A stretch of 64,000 nt of DNA from Paenibacillus sp. FSL A5-0031 (GCF_001956295.1 NZ_MRTD01000005.1:186001-250000); one strand, 5' to 3'. Positions 1 to 8,808 are shown, counted from the stretch's first letter. Made by a program: numbers and translations. Notes: generated from the letters alone by a model not told the origin.

Positions 1-1614
1 GGGAGGAGTCGTCGTCATAGACGGCTTCTTCTCTTTTTTGCGACTTAAATATTTTAGAACAAATGCAATCAGTACCGGCAGCACGGAGAAGAAAATAGCC
101 GAGATTATGTTCGGTGCTGTTCCAATAGTGAGCAAGGATAGGCCAACTGCAACGCTGTTGAAGATGGCATGGGTGAACATGGCTGTAATGAAGCCGTATC
201 TGACGAAAATAAAGCTGAACAACAGCCCGATAATCATCAGCTCAAACAATCTCGTTGTGGACGGATAAAAAGGATACATCACATGGCCGAGCGCCCAGAA
301 GAAGGTAGGCAGCAGTGCTGCGGCAAACGTGTTTTTAAACCACCTGCGAAATAGTCCAATACCGAAGAAGCGGAATACGGCTTCTTCGCCAATTGCGGCA
401 GCCCAAGCAAGCACGGGCATTAGCCAAAGAATACCCATATTGTATGGGGATTGTGAGGCATCTGATGTTTCCCAAGTGCCAATGGACAGCTTCAAGGCGA
501 TAAAGATAACCGATTGAATTGCGAATAAGATGATCGCGAATAAATAGGACAAGCCCACGCTGCGCCAAACATAATCGCCATACCCTCTCTGACCAAAGCG
601 CGGCCATAAAACGCGGCCCTGCGCCTTCCAGAGGCCGTCTCCGGCAACGATGGATACATAAATGGAACCTGCCATTGGAATCGCCAGCAGAACACTTACG
701 ATGGCAGTGATCGAAACGGTAGCGCCTGCCATATCCGTCTCGCCGAGCGTAGCCCGGATACCATCCAGAACGTTTAAATTCATGATCGTATAAGTAATTA
801 AATAAATGATCGTTAATACGATTCCGTATTTAAAGGATGTATGTTTTCGATACAAAACGGAGTAAATAATAGCTAAGACGAATAAAACGAAGCTCATGAA
901 CAAATAACCGATAGATGTAAGGTATCCGGCTATCTTATCTTGTTTCTCTACATAGTTTATGTAATCGGATGGTGCCTCGAATATCGGTTTATATTTAGTA
1001 ATGATCGTACGGTCATTCACGACAAGAGCGTTAACCAATACGTTAAGATGAGCATTTTTAATGGAATAACCTGCAGGAGGCTTGGGCTGCCAATCGCCAT
1101 TAGGCAATATTTGACCGCCTATGAATTCAGTACCGCTGAAATTTCCTGCGGTTAGGAAGGCAATAGCTTCTTTTGCTTTATCTGCATCTGATAGCTGTTC
1201 TCCCTCAAGCTTCAAGTTCCAAGCTACGACTTTCCCGCTATGCATATGCAGATAAACATATCCGCTGCCGCCGCCTACGAATTTAAGATCAACCTGAAAC
1301 GTATCTGTAGGAAACCTAGGGTCATATTTATCCGTATATGCTTTGACTAGCTCATATTTAGATAAGTAGCCATTCATAATTTTATCGGTTTGATGTACGG
1401 CTTTAGCCGATTTCACCTTCAAGTCTGTTTCTTTTTCAACAAATACAGACGCCTTATCCTCCGCCGCTGATTTCGTAATCACCTTGGTATTCATTTCGCC
1501 AGATGAGATAGCTGTAATCATTGGAACGATTTGTACGGCTCCATAAATAATAAAGCAAGCAACTGCTGCCCATATAAATCGTTTCCATTCATTGGGTTTA
1601 ATAGAATCAATCAT
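1..1614 (-). CDS. CPBP-family intramembrane metalloprotease (3' end outside window)
   Basis: A long open frame begins at an ATG at 1614 and is still open at base 1, so 538 codons are visible and the C-terminus is missing. The first ~220 residues are a membrane anchor plus an extracytoplasmic region with two PepSY-like stretches. Then come several hydrophobic segments and the CPBP (Abi/CAAX-like) signature: GEEAVFRFF (Glu410-Glu411, Arg415), then FFWALGHV and FTHAIFN supplying the later His/Asn positions. The family consists of membrane-embedded glutamic/metallo-type endopeptidases; substrates are usually unknown, and nothing here identifies one. The open frame proposed at 335-607 on the same strand is in another frame and is a shadow. 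The gene points away from ktrB, so it is not part of that operon. Confidence 0.85.
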   Translation of the reverse strand, partial: MIDSIKPNEWKRFIWAAVACFIIYGAVQIVPMITAISSGEMNTKVITKSAAEDKASVFVEKETDLKVKSAKAVHQTDKIMNGYLSKYELVKAYTDKYDPRFPTDTFQVDLKFVGGGSGYVYLHMHSGKVVAWNLKLEGEQLSDADKAKEAIAFLTAGNFSGTEFIGGQILPNGDWQPKPPAGYSIKNAHLNVLVNALVVNDRTIITKYKPIFEAPSDYINYVEKQDKIAGYLTSIGYLFMSFVLFVLAIIYSVLYRKHTSFKYGIVLTIIYLITYTIMNLNVLDGIRATLGETDMAGATVSITAIVSVLLAIPMAGSIYVSIVAGDGLWKAQGRVLWPRFGQRGYGDYVWRSVGLSYLFAIILFAIQSVIFIALKLSIGTWETSDASQSPYNMGILWLMPVLAWAAAIGEEAVFRFFGIGLFRRWFKNTFAAALLPTFFWALGHVMYPFYPSTTRLFELMIIGLLFSFIFVRYGFITAMFTHAIFNSVAVGLSLLTIGTAPNIISAIFFSVLPVLIAFVLKYLSRKKEKKPSMTTTPP

Positions 1615-1864
1615 AGTTTCACCTCAACTGTCTTCATAATAAATAGCTCATTTTATAACCTTAACATATGAATCCCTAAATTATCCAATGAAAATGACCG
1701 TTTGTTTTCAAAAAAATGCGAAATAACGATGTCCAGCAAGCTAGCTATGTGCTGGTTCGTCCCATTGCCCTAATTTGAGCTAATATCGTCCTGTTTGTCA
1801 TAAACGTCACCTTTATATCAGGAGTGCTTAGGGATTATAATCGTTATCGTCATACTAATTGCAT

Positions 1865-2065
1865 AGCATAGCCGAATTTCCTAAGGAAATCGGGGGAACC
1901 ATAAAGTTGTCTAAATGGATGAACCTGCTGAAAGCAAAGCAGTTCAACATTAGATAGCATGGGGTGAATTTTAGCGGTGAAGCATCGTCTTCTTCCGCTG
2001 AATAGGGCTGCCTGTCCAGGCCCGAATCCGTCAGCTAACCTCGAAGGCGTATTGGAACAGGACTC
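1865..2065 (+). ncRNA. c-di-AMP riboswitch (ydaO/yuaA class)
   Basis: The conserved blocks of this class occur in order: CGGGGGAACC (1891-1900), a variable stem, ATGGGGTGAAT near 1960, an AGGGC block near 2004, and the hallmark CCCGAATCCGTCAGCTAACC (2021-2040) running on into CTCGAAGGCG. The class binds cyclic di-AMP and normally turns expression off when the ligand is high. An intrinsic terminator (2074-2103) follows directly and the next genes are a Ktr potassium importer, a classic target of c-di-AMP control. The outer boundaries are approximate. Confidence 0.93.
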
Positions 2066-2073
2066 ATCGCACG

Positions 2074-2103
2074 AGCACTTGAGTTTCCAGTGCTTTTTTT
2101 TAT
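2074..2103 (+). terminator. Terminator of the c-di-AMP riboswitch
   Basis: AGCACT (2074-2079) pairs with AGTGCT (2089-2094), followed by an unbroken T run. It sits between the aptamer and ktrB, so it is the likely expression platform that ends transcription when c-di-AMP is bound. Confidence 0.8.
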
Positions 2104-2154
2104 GCTTAAAAACAATAAATGACGATATGACATAATCAAAAAGAAGGGAAATGA

Positions 2155-3495
2155 ATGAAGGTTAATTGGAATGTTTTGAAGTGGTCACCCCCGCGTATTT
2201 TGGTAAGTGGATTCGCTCTTATTATATTGCTGGGTGCCTTATTATTATCCATGCCTTTTGCATCGGTAAGCGGTGAGAGATTGCCTTTTATAGATGCGCT
2301 GTTTACTGCAACTTCGGCAACCTGTGTAACAGGGTTAGTTGTCGTTGATACCGGAACTTATTTCTCTATATGGGGTCAAATCATATTAATGTGCTTGTTC
2401 CAGCTTGGCGGACTCGGCTTTATGACGATGGCAACGCTGGTAGCGCTCGTACTTCGCAAGAGGATTTCGCTGCGTGAGCGGCTTTTGCTGCAGGAATCCA
2501 TGAACCAGTCGAGCATGGAAGGCATCGTGCGTTTGATTAGACGCGTTATTGTGTATTCATTGACAATAGAGCTTATTGGCGCTGCGTTGTTTGCTTCGAG
2601 GTTTGCATTTGATATGCCGCTGGGCAAAGCGATTTATTTTGGAGCCTTTCATGCGGTTTCATTGTTTAACAATGCTGGTTTTGATATTTTTGGGAACTAT
2701 CGCAGCTTGACCTTATACGTTTCTGATCCAGTCGTCAATATTGCAGCTATGATGCTGATCATTTCGGGCGGACTTGGCTTTGTCGTTATGTCGGACCTGA
2801 TGGAGTTCCGCAAAAACCGCAAGCTGTCGCTGCACAGCAAGGTCGTGCTATCTATGACAGGAACACTTATTGCAGTAGGGACACTCGTCATATTTATTTT
2901 TGAATTCTCGAATTCGAAGACACTGGGCTCTCTGGACTGGGGCGGGAAAATTTTGTCCTCGTTCTTCCAGTCGGTAACGCCACGGACGGCAGGAGCCAAT
3001 ACGCTTGATTATACGGCTATCCGGCAAGCGACGATGTTTTTCACCATTATATTAATGTTTATTGGCGCCTCGCCCGGCTCGACGGGCGGCGGCATCAAAA
3101 CAACAACCTTTGCAACGCTGGTCGGCGCTGTATTTGCAATGATTAGAGGACGAGAGGACATCGTTCTTTTCCGTTACAGATTAGGCAAAGACAGAATTTT
3201 TAAAGCACTCACGATTACTTTGATCTCTTTATCGCTTGTCATTATTGTAACGATGATCTTGTCGATGACGGAGGATCAAGCTTTTATAAAGCTATTGTTT
3301 GAAGCGACATCAGCATTTGGAACAGTAGGATTATCCGTTGGTGTTACACCAGAGCTGAGTCTTGTTGGGAAAATAGTCATTGCATTAACCATGTTTGCCG
3401 GAAGACTTGGGCCCCTGACGCTCGCATACGCGCTTGGGCCTCGTACAGAGAAAGAGCTTTATCGGCATCCAGAAGGCAAAATTACGATTGGATAG
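2155..3495 (+). CDS. ktrB: Ktr/Trk-type K+ transporter, membrane subunit KtrB
   Basis: 446 residues, the expected size for KtrB. This is the ion-conducting subunit of a Na+-dependent K+ uptake system in the cytoplasmic membrane. Four membrane-pore-membrane repeats are recognisable from their pore loops: SATCVTGLVVVDTG, NNAGFDIFG, SVTPRTAGANTLD and SAFGTVGLSVG, each with the selectivity-filter glycine. The start is the ATG at 2155, seated behind AGAAGGGA; an ATG four bases earlier is out of frame and stops at once. ktrA follows after 12 bases. The gene lies directly behind a c-di-AMP riboswitch, so uptake is probably shut down when c-di-AMP signals sufficient K+. A KtrD-type name would also fit; the sequence alone does not separate them. 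Confidence 0.93.
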   Translation: MKVNWNVLKWSPPRILVSGFALIILLGALLLSMPFASVSGERLPFIDALFTATSATCVTGLVVVDTGTYFSIWGQIILMCLFQLGGLGFMTMATLVALVLRKRISLRERLLLQESMNQSSMEGIVRLIRRVIVYSLTIELIGAALFASRFAFDMPLGKAIYFGAFHAVSLFNNAGFDIFGNYRSLTLYVSDPVVNIAAMMLIISGGLGFVVMSDLMEFRKNRKLSLHSKVVLSMTGTLIAVGTLVIFIFEFSNSKTLGSLDWGGKILSSFFQSVTPRTAGANTLDYTAIRQATMFFTIILMFIGASPGSTGGGIKTTTFATLVGAVFAMIRGREDIVLFRYRLGKDRIFKALTITLISLSLVIIVTMILSMTEDQAFIKLLFEATSAFGTVGLSVGVTPELSLVGKIVIALTMFAGRLGPLTLAYALGPRTEKELYRHPEGKITIG

Positions 3496-3507
3496 GAGAC
3501 TTTGCAA

Positions 3508-4176
3508 GTGGGAATTAAAAAGAAACAATTTGTCATCATCGGCTTAGGAAGATTTGGTTCGAGCTTAGGGCGCGAACTCGTCCAGCTTGGCCATGAGGTG
3601 CTTGGAATAGATAAGGATGAGGAAGCCGTTCAGGACATGAGCGGTATTCTAACCTATGCTGTATCAGCTGATTGTACGGATGAAGAAGCGCTGCGCTCCT
3701 TGGGTGTAAGAAACTTTGATTGCGGAGTTGTCGCGATTGGCGATGACATTCAATCCAGCATTTTGACAACCATACTGCTTAAGGATTTGGAAGTGAAGCA
3801 AGTTGTAGCGAAAGCTTTGACTGAACTGCATGGCCGGGTGCTTGAGAAAATCGGTGTCGACCGCGTGGTCTATCCAGAGCGCGATATGGGTATTCGAGTT
3901 GCGCATCAGCTTGTATCCCCAAATCTATTAGATTATATCGAGCTTTCCAAAGAGTATACGATTGCCGAACTTGCCGTACCGCAATGCTTGGATGGCAAGT
4001 CATTGCATGACCTTAATCCGCGAGCTAGATTTGGATGCAGCATTGTAGCCATAAATAAGCCAAATGGCATCATCATCGCACCGACAGCAACGGATGTCCT
4101 TTCACTTCGTGATGTCATGGTTATTATAGGAACAAATGAGCAAATAGAAGACTTTGAAGCATCGGTTATCCGTTAA
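3508..4176 (+). CDS. ktrA: Ktr K+ transporter, regulatory RCK subunit KtrA
   Basis: A cytoplasmic regulatory ring subunit that gates KtrB. An N-terminal RCK/Rossmann domain shows the nucleotide site GLGRFGSS (residues ~12-19) and an acidic residue ending the second strand (LGID). The C-terminal RCK_C domain (~residues 135-220) is the part that binds c-di-AMP in characterised homologues. I prefer the GTG at 3508: AGGAG at 3494-3498 gives 9-base spacing, and the resulting MGIKKKQF resembles the KtrA N-terminus of Bacillus. The in-frame TTG at 3502 lies only 3 bases from the SD. Likely co-transcribed with ktrB, so c-di-AMP may act twice: on the leader RNA and on this protein. Confidence 0.93.
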   Translation: MGIKKKQFVIIGLGRFGSSLGRELVQLGHEVLGIDKDEEAVQDMSGILTYAVSADCTDEEALRSLGVRNFDCGVVAIGDDIQSSILTTILLKDLEVKQVVAKALTELHGRVLEKIGVDRVVYPERDMGIRVAHQLVSPNLLDYIELSKEYTIAELAVPQCLDGKSLHDLNPRARFGCSIVAINKPNGIIIAPTATDVLSLRDVMVIIGTNEQIEDFEASVIR

Positions 4177-4261
4177 TTATTTTATGTAGTGGAGGAGGCT
4201 TATTATTAGAAAAAGCAGATTAGGCTGAGATGGATTTGGAAGTGTAATATTGGAAATGCTG

Positions 4262-4298
4262 AAGGACAGCAGCTATTTTAAAAGCTGCTGTCCTTTTT
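4262..4298 (+). terminator. Terminator after ktrBA
   Basis: A perfect 13-bp stem, AAGGACAGCAGCT (4262-4274) with its complement (4283-4295), ends in a T run. The convergent LysR gene stops inside this hairpin (stop codon 4278-4280), so its last codons form one arm. Confidence 0.88.
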
Positions 4299-5186
4299 GC
4301 TGGGGAAGCCTGCTGCAAGCTCATTGATCCAAAGACGAACGGACGGGCTGAGGGCGGCCGAATCCGCATGAATGAGCGAGGTGGTGCGCTTTGTATCCTC
4401 AAGTTCTCGAATGGGAATGACGGTAAGATCATTGTCTTCAAGCAGTTGATTGCGCATATACGATTGAGGCAGGAGCGTCGCAGCACGGCAAGTATGCAGT
4501 AGCCGAAGTATAGCTTCAAACGAATCAATTTCCATTCGCACATCCGGCTGAAGATGATATTTGTCAAACAGCTCGTCGGTCAACAACCTGTACCAAGTGC
4601 CTTTGGAGAACAAGATCATCGGCATGCCGGTCACATCCTGTATACCTAGCGTTCCTTTATCGGTAATGACTTGGTTGCGAGGCACCACGAGCGATAGATG
4701 ATCTTCAAACAGCGGAATGCACCGCAGCGTTGAATCCTCAATACTAGAGGCGACAATGCCGATATCGGCTTTGTGATCTCGTACGAGCGATACGATTTCA
4801 TGCGTCTTGCCGGTAATCGCTTTAATGTCGATCTCCGGATGGGTAGAAGTTAAGCTTTGAATGAGATCGGGCAAAGTCGTTTGAAGCGTCGTCAAGCTTG
4901 CGCCAATGGTCAGGGTCGTATGTCCAGCCGAGGTGAACTCGGAGACGGTTTGCAAATATTTGCGATGAAGCTGGCGAAGCTCCAAAGCATATTCATAGGT
5001 CAATTGCCCAATTCGAGTAAGCTCCAGCCGCTTTCCGATGCGATGAAACAAAGGAGAGCCCAGGTCTTGCTCAAGCTTGGCAATTTTGCGAGAAAGTGCA
5101 GGCTGAGACAGGTTTAACAAGGCGGAAGCCTTGTTCATACTGGACTGTTCCACAATAACGGTGAAGACATGCATCTCTTCATTCAT
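4278..5186 (-). CDS. LysR-family regulator divergent from sdhCAB
   Basis: 302 residues with an N-terminal winged helix-turn-helix (residues ~1-60, MNKASALLNLSQPALSRKI) and a LysR substrate-binding domain (~85-295). It is transcribed away from sdhCAB across a 304-bp shared upstream region, the usual layout for a LysR protein controlling its neighbour. A CTTAT-N11-ATAAG dyad (5198-5218), typical of LysR T-N11-A boxes, overlaps its own translation-start region. A role in controlling succinate dehydrogenase, comparable to CcpC over TCA genes in Bacillus, is inference from position only. The effector is not identifiable. The 3' end overlaps the ktr terminator. Confidence 0.88.
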   Translation of the reverse strand: MNEEMHVFTVIVEQSSMNKASALLNLSQPALSRKIAKLEQDLGSPLFHRIGKRLELTRIGQLTYEYALELRQLHRKYLQTVSEFTSAGHTTLTIGASLTTLQTTLPDLIQSLTSTHPEIDIKAITGKTHEIVSLVRDHKADIGIVASSIEDSTLRCIPLFEDHLSLVVPRNQVITDKGTLGIQDVTGMPMILFSKGTWYRLLTDELFDKYHLQPDVRMEIDSFEAILRLLHTCRAATLLPQSYMRNQLLEDNDLTVIPIRELEDTKRTTSLIHADSAALSPSVRLWINELAAGFPSKKDSSF

Positions 5187-5197
5187 GAATGAAACCC

Positions 5198-5218
5198 CTT
5201 ATGTCATTTTGTTATAAG
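5198..5218. promoter_or_regulatory. Candidate LysR operator between the LysR gene and sdhC
   Basis: CTTAT (5198-5202), 11 bases, then ATAAG (5214-5218): a perfect inverted repeat with LysR-type spacing, 12 bp from the LysR start codon. AT-rich repeats TTATAA continue up to about 5250 and could be further sites. The rest of the 304-bp gap holds only a weak possible sdhC promoter (TTGCGC at 5388, TATAAA at 5410, 16-bp spacer). Confidence 0.45.
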
Positions 5219-5490
5219 AAATTATAAAAAATAAGCAATTCCATTATAAGCTTAAAAGGAGTAGGATGGGAAGTGTGGCTAATATGTGTCGAGTTTTGTT
5301 GACGGACATACATGCTGGGGTTACAATGTAGAATGATTTGCCAAGCGTAAACTGCTGATGACAACCATTGGCTGCACAGCACCTCGTTTGCGCTGGAATA
5401 TAAGCAATGTATAAAGGGGAAACCGATACATTCTTATATTTTAAGAAAAAGCATGCTAGCACTCACAGTTTTGAAAGGAGAAGGAATGAC

Positions 5491-6162
5491 ATGAAAGGAA
5501 ATTCGTATTTCTCGCGCAAGCTTCACTCGCTTCTCGGGATCATTCCACTCGGCGGATTTATCGTCGTGCATGGTCTGACTAACTACCAGGCGTTTGAACG
5601 CGGGCCTGAAGGCTTTGACAAAGGCGTAACTCTCATTAACAGCATGCCCGTGCTGCCGCTGCTCGAGATTTTCGGCATTTACCTCCCGCTATTGTTTCAT
5701 GGTATTTACGGCTTGTATGTCGCTTACCAATCGAACACAAATACGGGGCGTTTTAAGTACGGCCGGAACTGGGCGTTTACCGCACAACGGATTACAGGGG
5801 TAATTACTTTTGTATTCGTTTTCTGGCACGTATATCAAACTCGGATTCAAGTTTATCTCGGCCACATCACCCATGAGGAACTGGGATCAACGATGAATCA
5901 AATTGCGAGCAACCCTACTTACTTCGTACTTTATGTAATTGGTGTATTAGCAGCTGTTTTCCACTTCAGCAACGGCCTATGGGCGTTTCTGATCAGCTGG
6001 GGCATTACGATTGGCCCGAAAGCTCAACGCATCTCTTCATATATTTGCATGGGCGTTTTTGTAGTCGTATCAGCATTGTTCATTCTTTCGCTTATCGCAT
6101 TCAGCGGAGATCAATTCAAAGAAGCTGCAAGTGCTGCATTGGCACTTACGAATATCGGTTAG
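5491..6162 (+). CDS. sdhC: Succinate dehydrogenase cytochrome b558 subunit SdhC
   Basis: 223 residues and about five membrane helices, matching the Bacillus-type diheme cytochrome b558 that anchors SdhA and SdhB and passes electrons to menaquinone. Histidines that could bind heme lie in the membrane segments (LHSLLGI, VVHGLTN, LLFHGIYG, FVFWHVYQT, AVFHFSNG). The open frame can be extended 28 codons upstream, but the ATG at 5491 has a good SD (AAAGGAG, 5474-5480) and begins with the family's usual short cytoplasmic lead. First gene of sdhCAB; sdhA follows after 24 bases. Its start region can be paired with a candidate small RNA encoded after sdhB. Confidence 0.94.
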   Translation: MKGNSYFSRKLHSLLGIIPLGGFIVVHGLTNYQAFERGPEGFDKGVTLINSMPVLPLLEIFGIYLPLLFHGIYGLYVAYQSNTNTGRFKYGRNWAFTAQRITGVITFVFVFWHVYQTRIQVYLGHITHEELGSTMNQIASNPTYFVLYVIGVLAAVFHFSNGLWAFLISWGITIGPKAQRISSYICMGVFVVVSALFILSLIAFSGDQFKEAASAALALTNIG

Positions 6163-6186
6163 TTTGTAGACAAGGAGCGAAACGTT

Positions 6187-7944
6187 ATGGCTAAAAATAA
6201 AATTATCATCGTAGGCGGCGGTCTTGCAGGCTTGATGGCTACCATCAAAGCAGCAGAAGCTGGCGTTCACGTTGATCTGTTTTCACTAGTACCGGTCAAA
6301 CGTTCCCACTCAGTATGTGCACAGGGCGGCATCAATGGCGCTGTTAATACAAAAGGAGAAGGCGATTCTCCATGGGAGCATTTCGACGATACCGTATACG
6401 GCGGAGATTTCCTCGCCAACCAACCGCCGGTTAAAGCGATGTGTGATGCGGCACCAGGCATTATTCACTTGATGGACCGGATGGGCGTTATGTTCAGCCG
6501 TACCTCTGAAGGCTTGCTGGATTTCCGTCGCTTCGGCGGCACGAAGCATTCCCGTACAGCATTTGCAGGCGCAACGACAGGTCAACAGCTGCTTTATGCA
6601 CTGGATGAGCAAGTTCGCCGCTGGGAAGCAGCTGGACTAGTTAACAAATTCGAGCACTGGGAATTCCTTGGCGCTGTTGTTGACGATGACGGCATTTGCC
6701 GCGGTGTTTCGGCACAGGATCTTCGCTCGATGGAAGTTCACACGGTTCGTGCAGATGCAGTTATTCTTGCATCAGGCGGTCCTGGTATTATTTTCGGCAA
6801 AACAACGAACTCTGTTATCAACACCGGCACAGCTGCCAGCGCAGTTTACCAGCAGGGCGTTAACTACGCGAACGGCGAGTTCATTCAAATTCACCCAACC
6901 GCTATTCCAGGCGATGACAAGCTCCGCTTGATGTCGGAATCAGCGCGCGGTGAAGGCGGACGGATTTGGACGTACAAAGACGGTAAGCCTTGGTACTTCC
7001 TAGAAGAAAAATACCCAGCTTACGGAAACCTTGTTCCTCGTGATATTGCGACTCGTGAAATTTTCAGCGTGTGCGTAGACCAGAAGCTTGGTATCAACCA
7101 AGAAAACATGGTTTATCTTGATTTGTCTCACAAAGATCCGAAGGAGCTTGATGTTAAGCTCGGCGGTATCATTGAAATCTATGAGAAATTCATGGGCGAC
7201 GATCCACGGAAAATCCCGATGAAAATCTTCCCAGCGGTTCACTATTCCATGGGCGGCATGTGGGTTGACTACAATCAAATGACAAACATTCCTGGTCTGT
7301 TTGCAGCCGGTGAGTGCGAGTATCAATACCATGGTGCGAATCGACTTGGCGCGAACTCTTTGCTATCCGCTATTTACGGCGGTATGGTAGCTGGACCAAA
7401 AGCTGTTGAGTATATCAAAGGCTTGAAGAAATCAGCTGAAGATGTAGCTTCCTCCGTATTTGACCGCGAGAACAAGCGTCAAACGGACAAGTACAACAGC
7501 ATCGTTAATATGAAGGGTACTGAAAATGCATATGTCATTCACAAAGAGCTAGGCGAATGGATGACGAACAATATGACGGTAGTTCGCTTTAATGACAAGC
7601 TGGAGCAAACGATCCACAAGATCAAAGAGCTGAAGCAGCGTTATGCGAATATCAACATTAACGATACAGCGCAATGGAACAATGCAGGCGTTGCCTTTAC
7701 TCGTCAGCTTTGGAACATGCTTGAGCTTTCTGAAGCGATGACGCTAGGCGCATTGCTGCGCAACGAAAGCCGCGGCGCTCATTATAAACCAGACTTCCAA
7801 GAACGCGACGACGAGCATTTCATGAAATCGACGATTGCGAAATGGACGAAGGAAGGTCCACAAATTTCTTACGAGGATATCGACGTAAGCTTGATCAAGC
7901 CGCGTAAACGTGATTACTCGAGCGACAAGAAGAAAGGAGAATAA
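6187..7944 (+). CDS. sdhA: Succinate dehydrogenase flavoprotein subunit SdhA
   Basis: 585 residues. It oxidises succinate to fumarate in the TCA cycle and passes electrons to SdhB; it is peripheral on the cytoplasmic membrane face. The FAD-binding GGGLAGLMA motif lies at the N-terminus, and SHSVCAQGG carries the histidine that bonds covalently to FAD in the family. Substrate-site elements include IHPTAIPG, the SARGEGG loop and GANRLGANSLL. The SD AAGGAG sits at 6173-6178. The stop overlaps the first possible sdhB start (TAATG), indicating translational coupling. Confidence 0.97.
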   Translation: MAKNKIIIVGGGLAGLMATIKAAEAGVHVDLFSLVPVKRSHSVCAQGGINGAVNTKGEGDSPWEHFDDTVYGGDFLANQPPVKAMCDAAPGIIHLMDRMGVMFSRTSEGLLDFRRFGGTKHSRTAFAGATTGQQLLYALDEQVRRWEAAGLVNKFEHWEFLGAVVDDDGICRGVSAQDLRSMEVHTVRADAVILASGGPGIIFGKTTNSVINTGTAASAVYQQGVNYANGEFIQIHPTAIPGDDKLRLMSESARGEGGRIWTYKDGKPWYFLEEKYPAYGNLVPRDIATREIFSVCVDQKLGINQENMVYLDLSHKDPKELDVKLGGIIEIYEKFMGDDPRKIPMKIFPAVHYSMGGMWVDYNQMTNIPGLFAAGECEYQYHGANRLGANSLLSAIYGGMVAGPKAVEYIKGLKKSAEDVASSVFDRENKRQTDKYNSIVNMKGTENAYVIHKELGEWMTNNMTVVRFNDKLEQTIHKIKELKQRYANININDTAQWNNAGVAFTRQLWNMLELSEAMTLGALLRNESRGAHYKPDFQERDDEHFMKSTIAKWTKEGPQISYEDIDVSLIKPRKRDYSSDKKKGE

Positions 7945-7946
7945 TG

Positions 7947-8711
7947 ATGGCTGAAACGACTGTAGCTACAAAATCGGTTAAGTTTATCATCACTCGCCAA
8001 GATACTCCTGATTCCAAACCATATACGGAAGAGTTTGAAATTCCTTACCGCGCTAATATGAACGTAATTAGCGGCTTGATGGAAATTCAACGTAATCCGA
8101 AAAAGGCAGACGGCGCAAGCACGGCTCCTGTATGCTGGGATTCCAACTGCTTGGAAGAAGTATGCGGCGCATGCTCAATGGTTATCAACGGCAAGCCTCG
8201 TCAAGCGTGCAGCGCTTTGATCGATAAGCTTGAGCAGCCGATTCGTCTTGAACCAATGAAAACATTCCCAGTAGTTCGTGACCTTGTTATTAACCGTGAG
8301 CGCATGTTTGGCGCCTTGAAACGCGTTAAGGCATGGATTCCAATCGACGGAACGTATGATCTGGGTCCTGGACCGCGGATGGCAGAAACGAAGCGTCAAT
8401 GGGCTTATGAGCTTTCCAAATGTATGACTTGCGGTGTTTGCCTTGAAGCGTGCCCGAACGTAAATGATCGGAACAGCTTCATCGGTCCTGCTGCAATTTC
8501 ACAGGTTCGTTTGTTTAATGCTCATCCAACAGGTGAGATGAACAAGGAAGAACGTCTGGATGCACTGATGACAGATGGCGGCATCGAAGGCTGCGGCAAC
8601 TCGCAAAACTGTGTTCGCGCATGTCCGAAGGGCATTCCGCTTACGACTTCAATCGCAGCAATCAATAAAGATACAACCAAACATCTATTCAAGAAATGGC
8701 TTGGCATGTAG
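7947..8711 (+). CDS. sdhB: Succinate dehydrogenase iron-sulfur subunit SdhB
   Basis: 254 residues. It carries electrons from SdhA to the cytochrome through three Fe-S centres, whose ligand cysteines are visible in order: CWDSNCLEEVCGAC plus a later Cys (2Fe-2S), CMTCGVCLEACP (4Fe-4S), and CGNSQNCVRACPKG (3Fe-4S region). Two adjacent ATGs exist at 7944 and 7947; the second has better spacing (7 bases) from AGGAG (7935-7939), the first overlaps the sdhA stop. Last gene of sdhCAB, followed by a terminator at 8729-8757. Confidence 0.96.
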   Translation: MAETTVATKSVKFIITRQDTPDSKPYTEEFEIPYRANMNVISGLMEIQRNPKKADGASTAPVCWDSNCLEEVCGACSMVINGKPRQACSALIDKLEQPIRLEPMKTFPVVRDLVINRERMFGALKRVKAWIPIDGTYDLGPGPRMAETKRQWAYELSKCMTCGVCLEACPNVNDRNSFIGPAAISQVRLFNAHPTGEMNKEERLDALMTDGGIEGCGNSQNCVRACPKGIPLTTSIAAINKDTTKHLFKKWLGM

Positions 8712-8728
8712 TCCAATTGATTTATAGG

Positions 8729-8757
8729 AAACCCTCGATCTGATCGGGGGTTTTTTA
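8729..8757 (+). terminator. Terminator of sdhCAB
   Basis: AACCCTCGAT pairs with ATCGGGGGTT (one T-G pair) across a three-base loop, followed by six Ts. It separates sdhB from the Fur-box element behind it. Confidence 0.88.
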
Positions 8758-8773
8758 TTTGTATATTGTGATA

Positions 8774-8802
8774 TTGATTATTATTATCAATGATAGTAGA
8801 TT
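8774..8802 (+). promoter_or_regulatory. Sigma-A promoter overlapped by a Fur box
   Basis: TTGATT (8774-8779), a 17-bp spacer, then TAGATT (8797-8802). The 15-bp TGATTATTATTATCA at 8775-8789 matches the Bacillus 7-1-7 Fur consensus TGATAATNATTATCA at all but one position and covers the -35 element and half the spacer, an ideal place for repression. No coding gene lies downstream on this strand before the terminator at 8870, so the promoter would make a short RNA. Confidence 0.6.
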
Positions 8803-8808
8803 AATAAT

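Noticed and set aside
335-695. Open frames on the minus strand (335-607 and 492-695)
   Set aside because: They lie in other frames inside the CPBP protease gene and have no family features; the protease frame is open from 1614 to 1 with conserved motifs.
5407-5490. Longer N-terminus of sdhC
   Set aside because: The extension has no ribosome site and is not expected for cytochrome b558; the ATG at 5491 has a good one.
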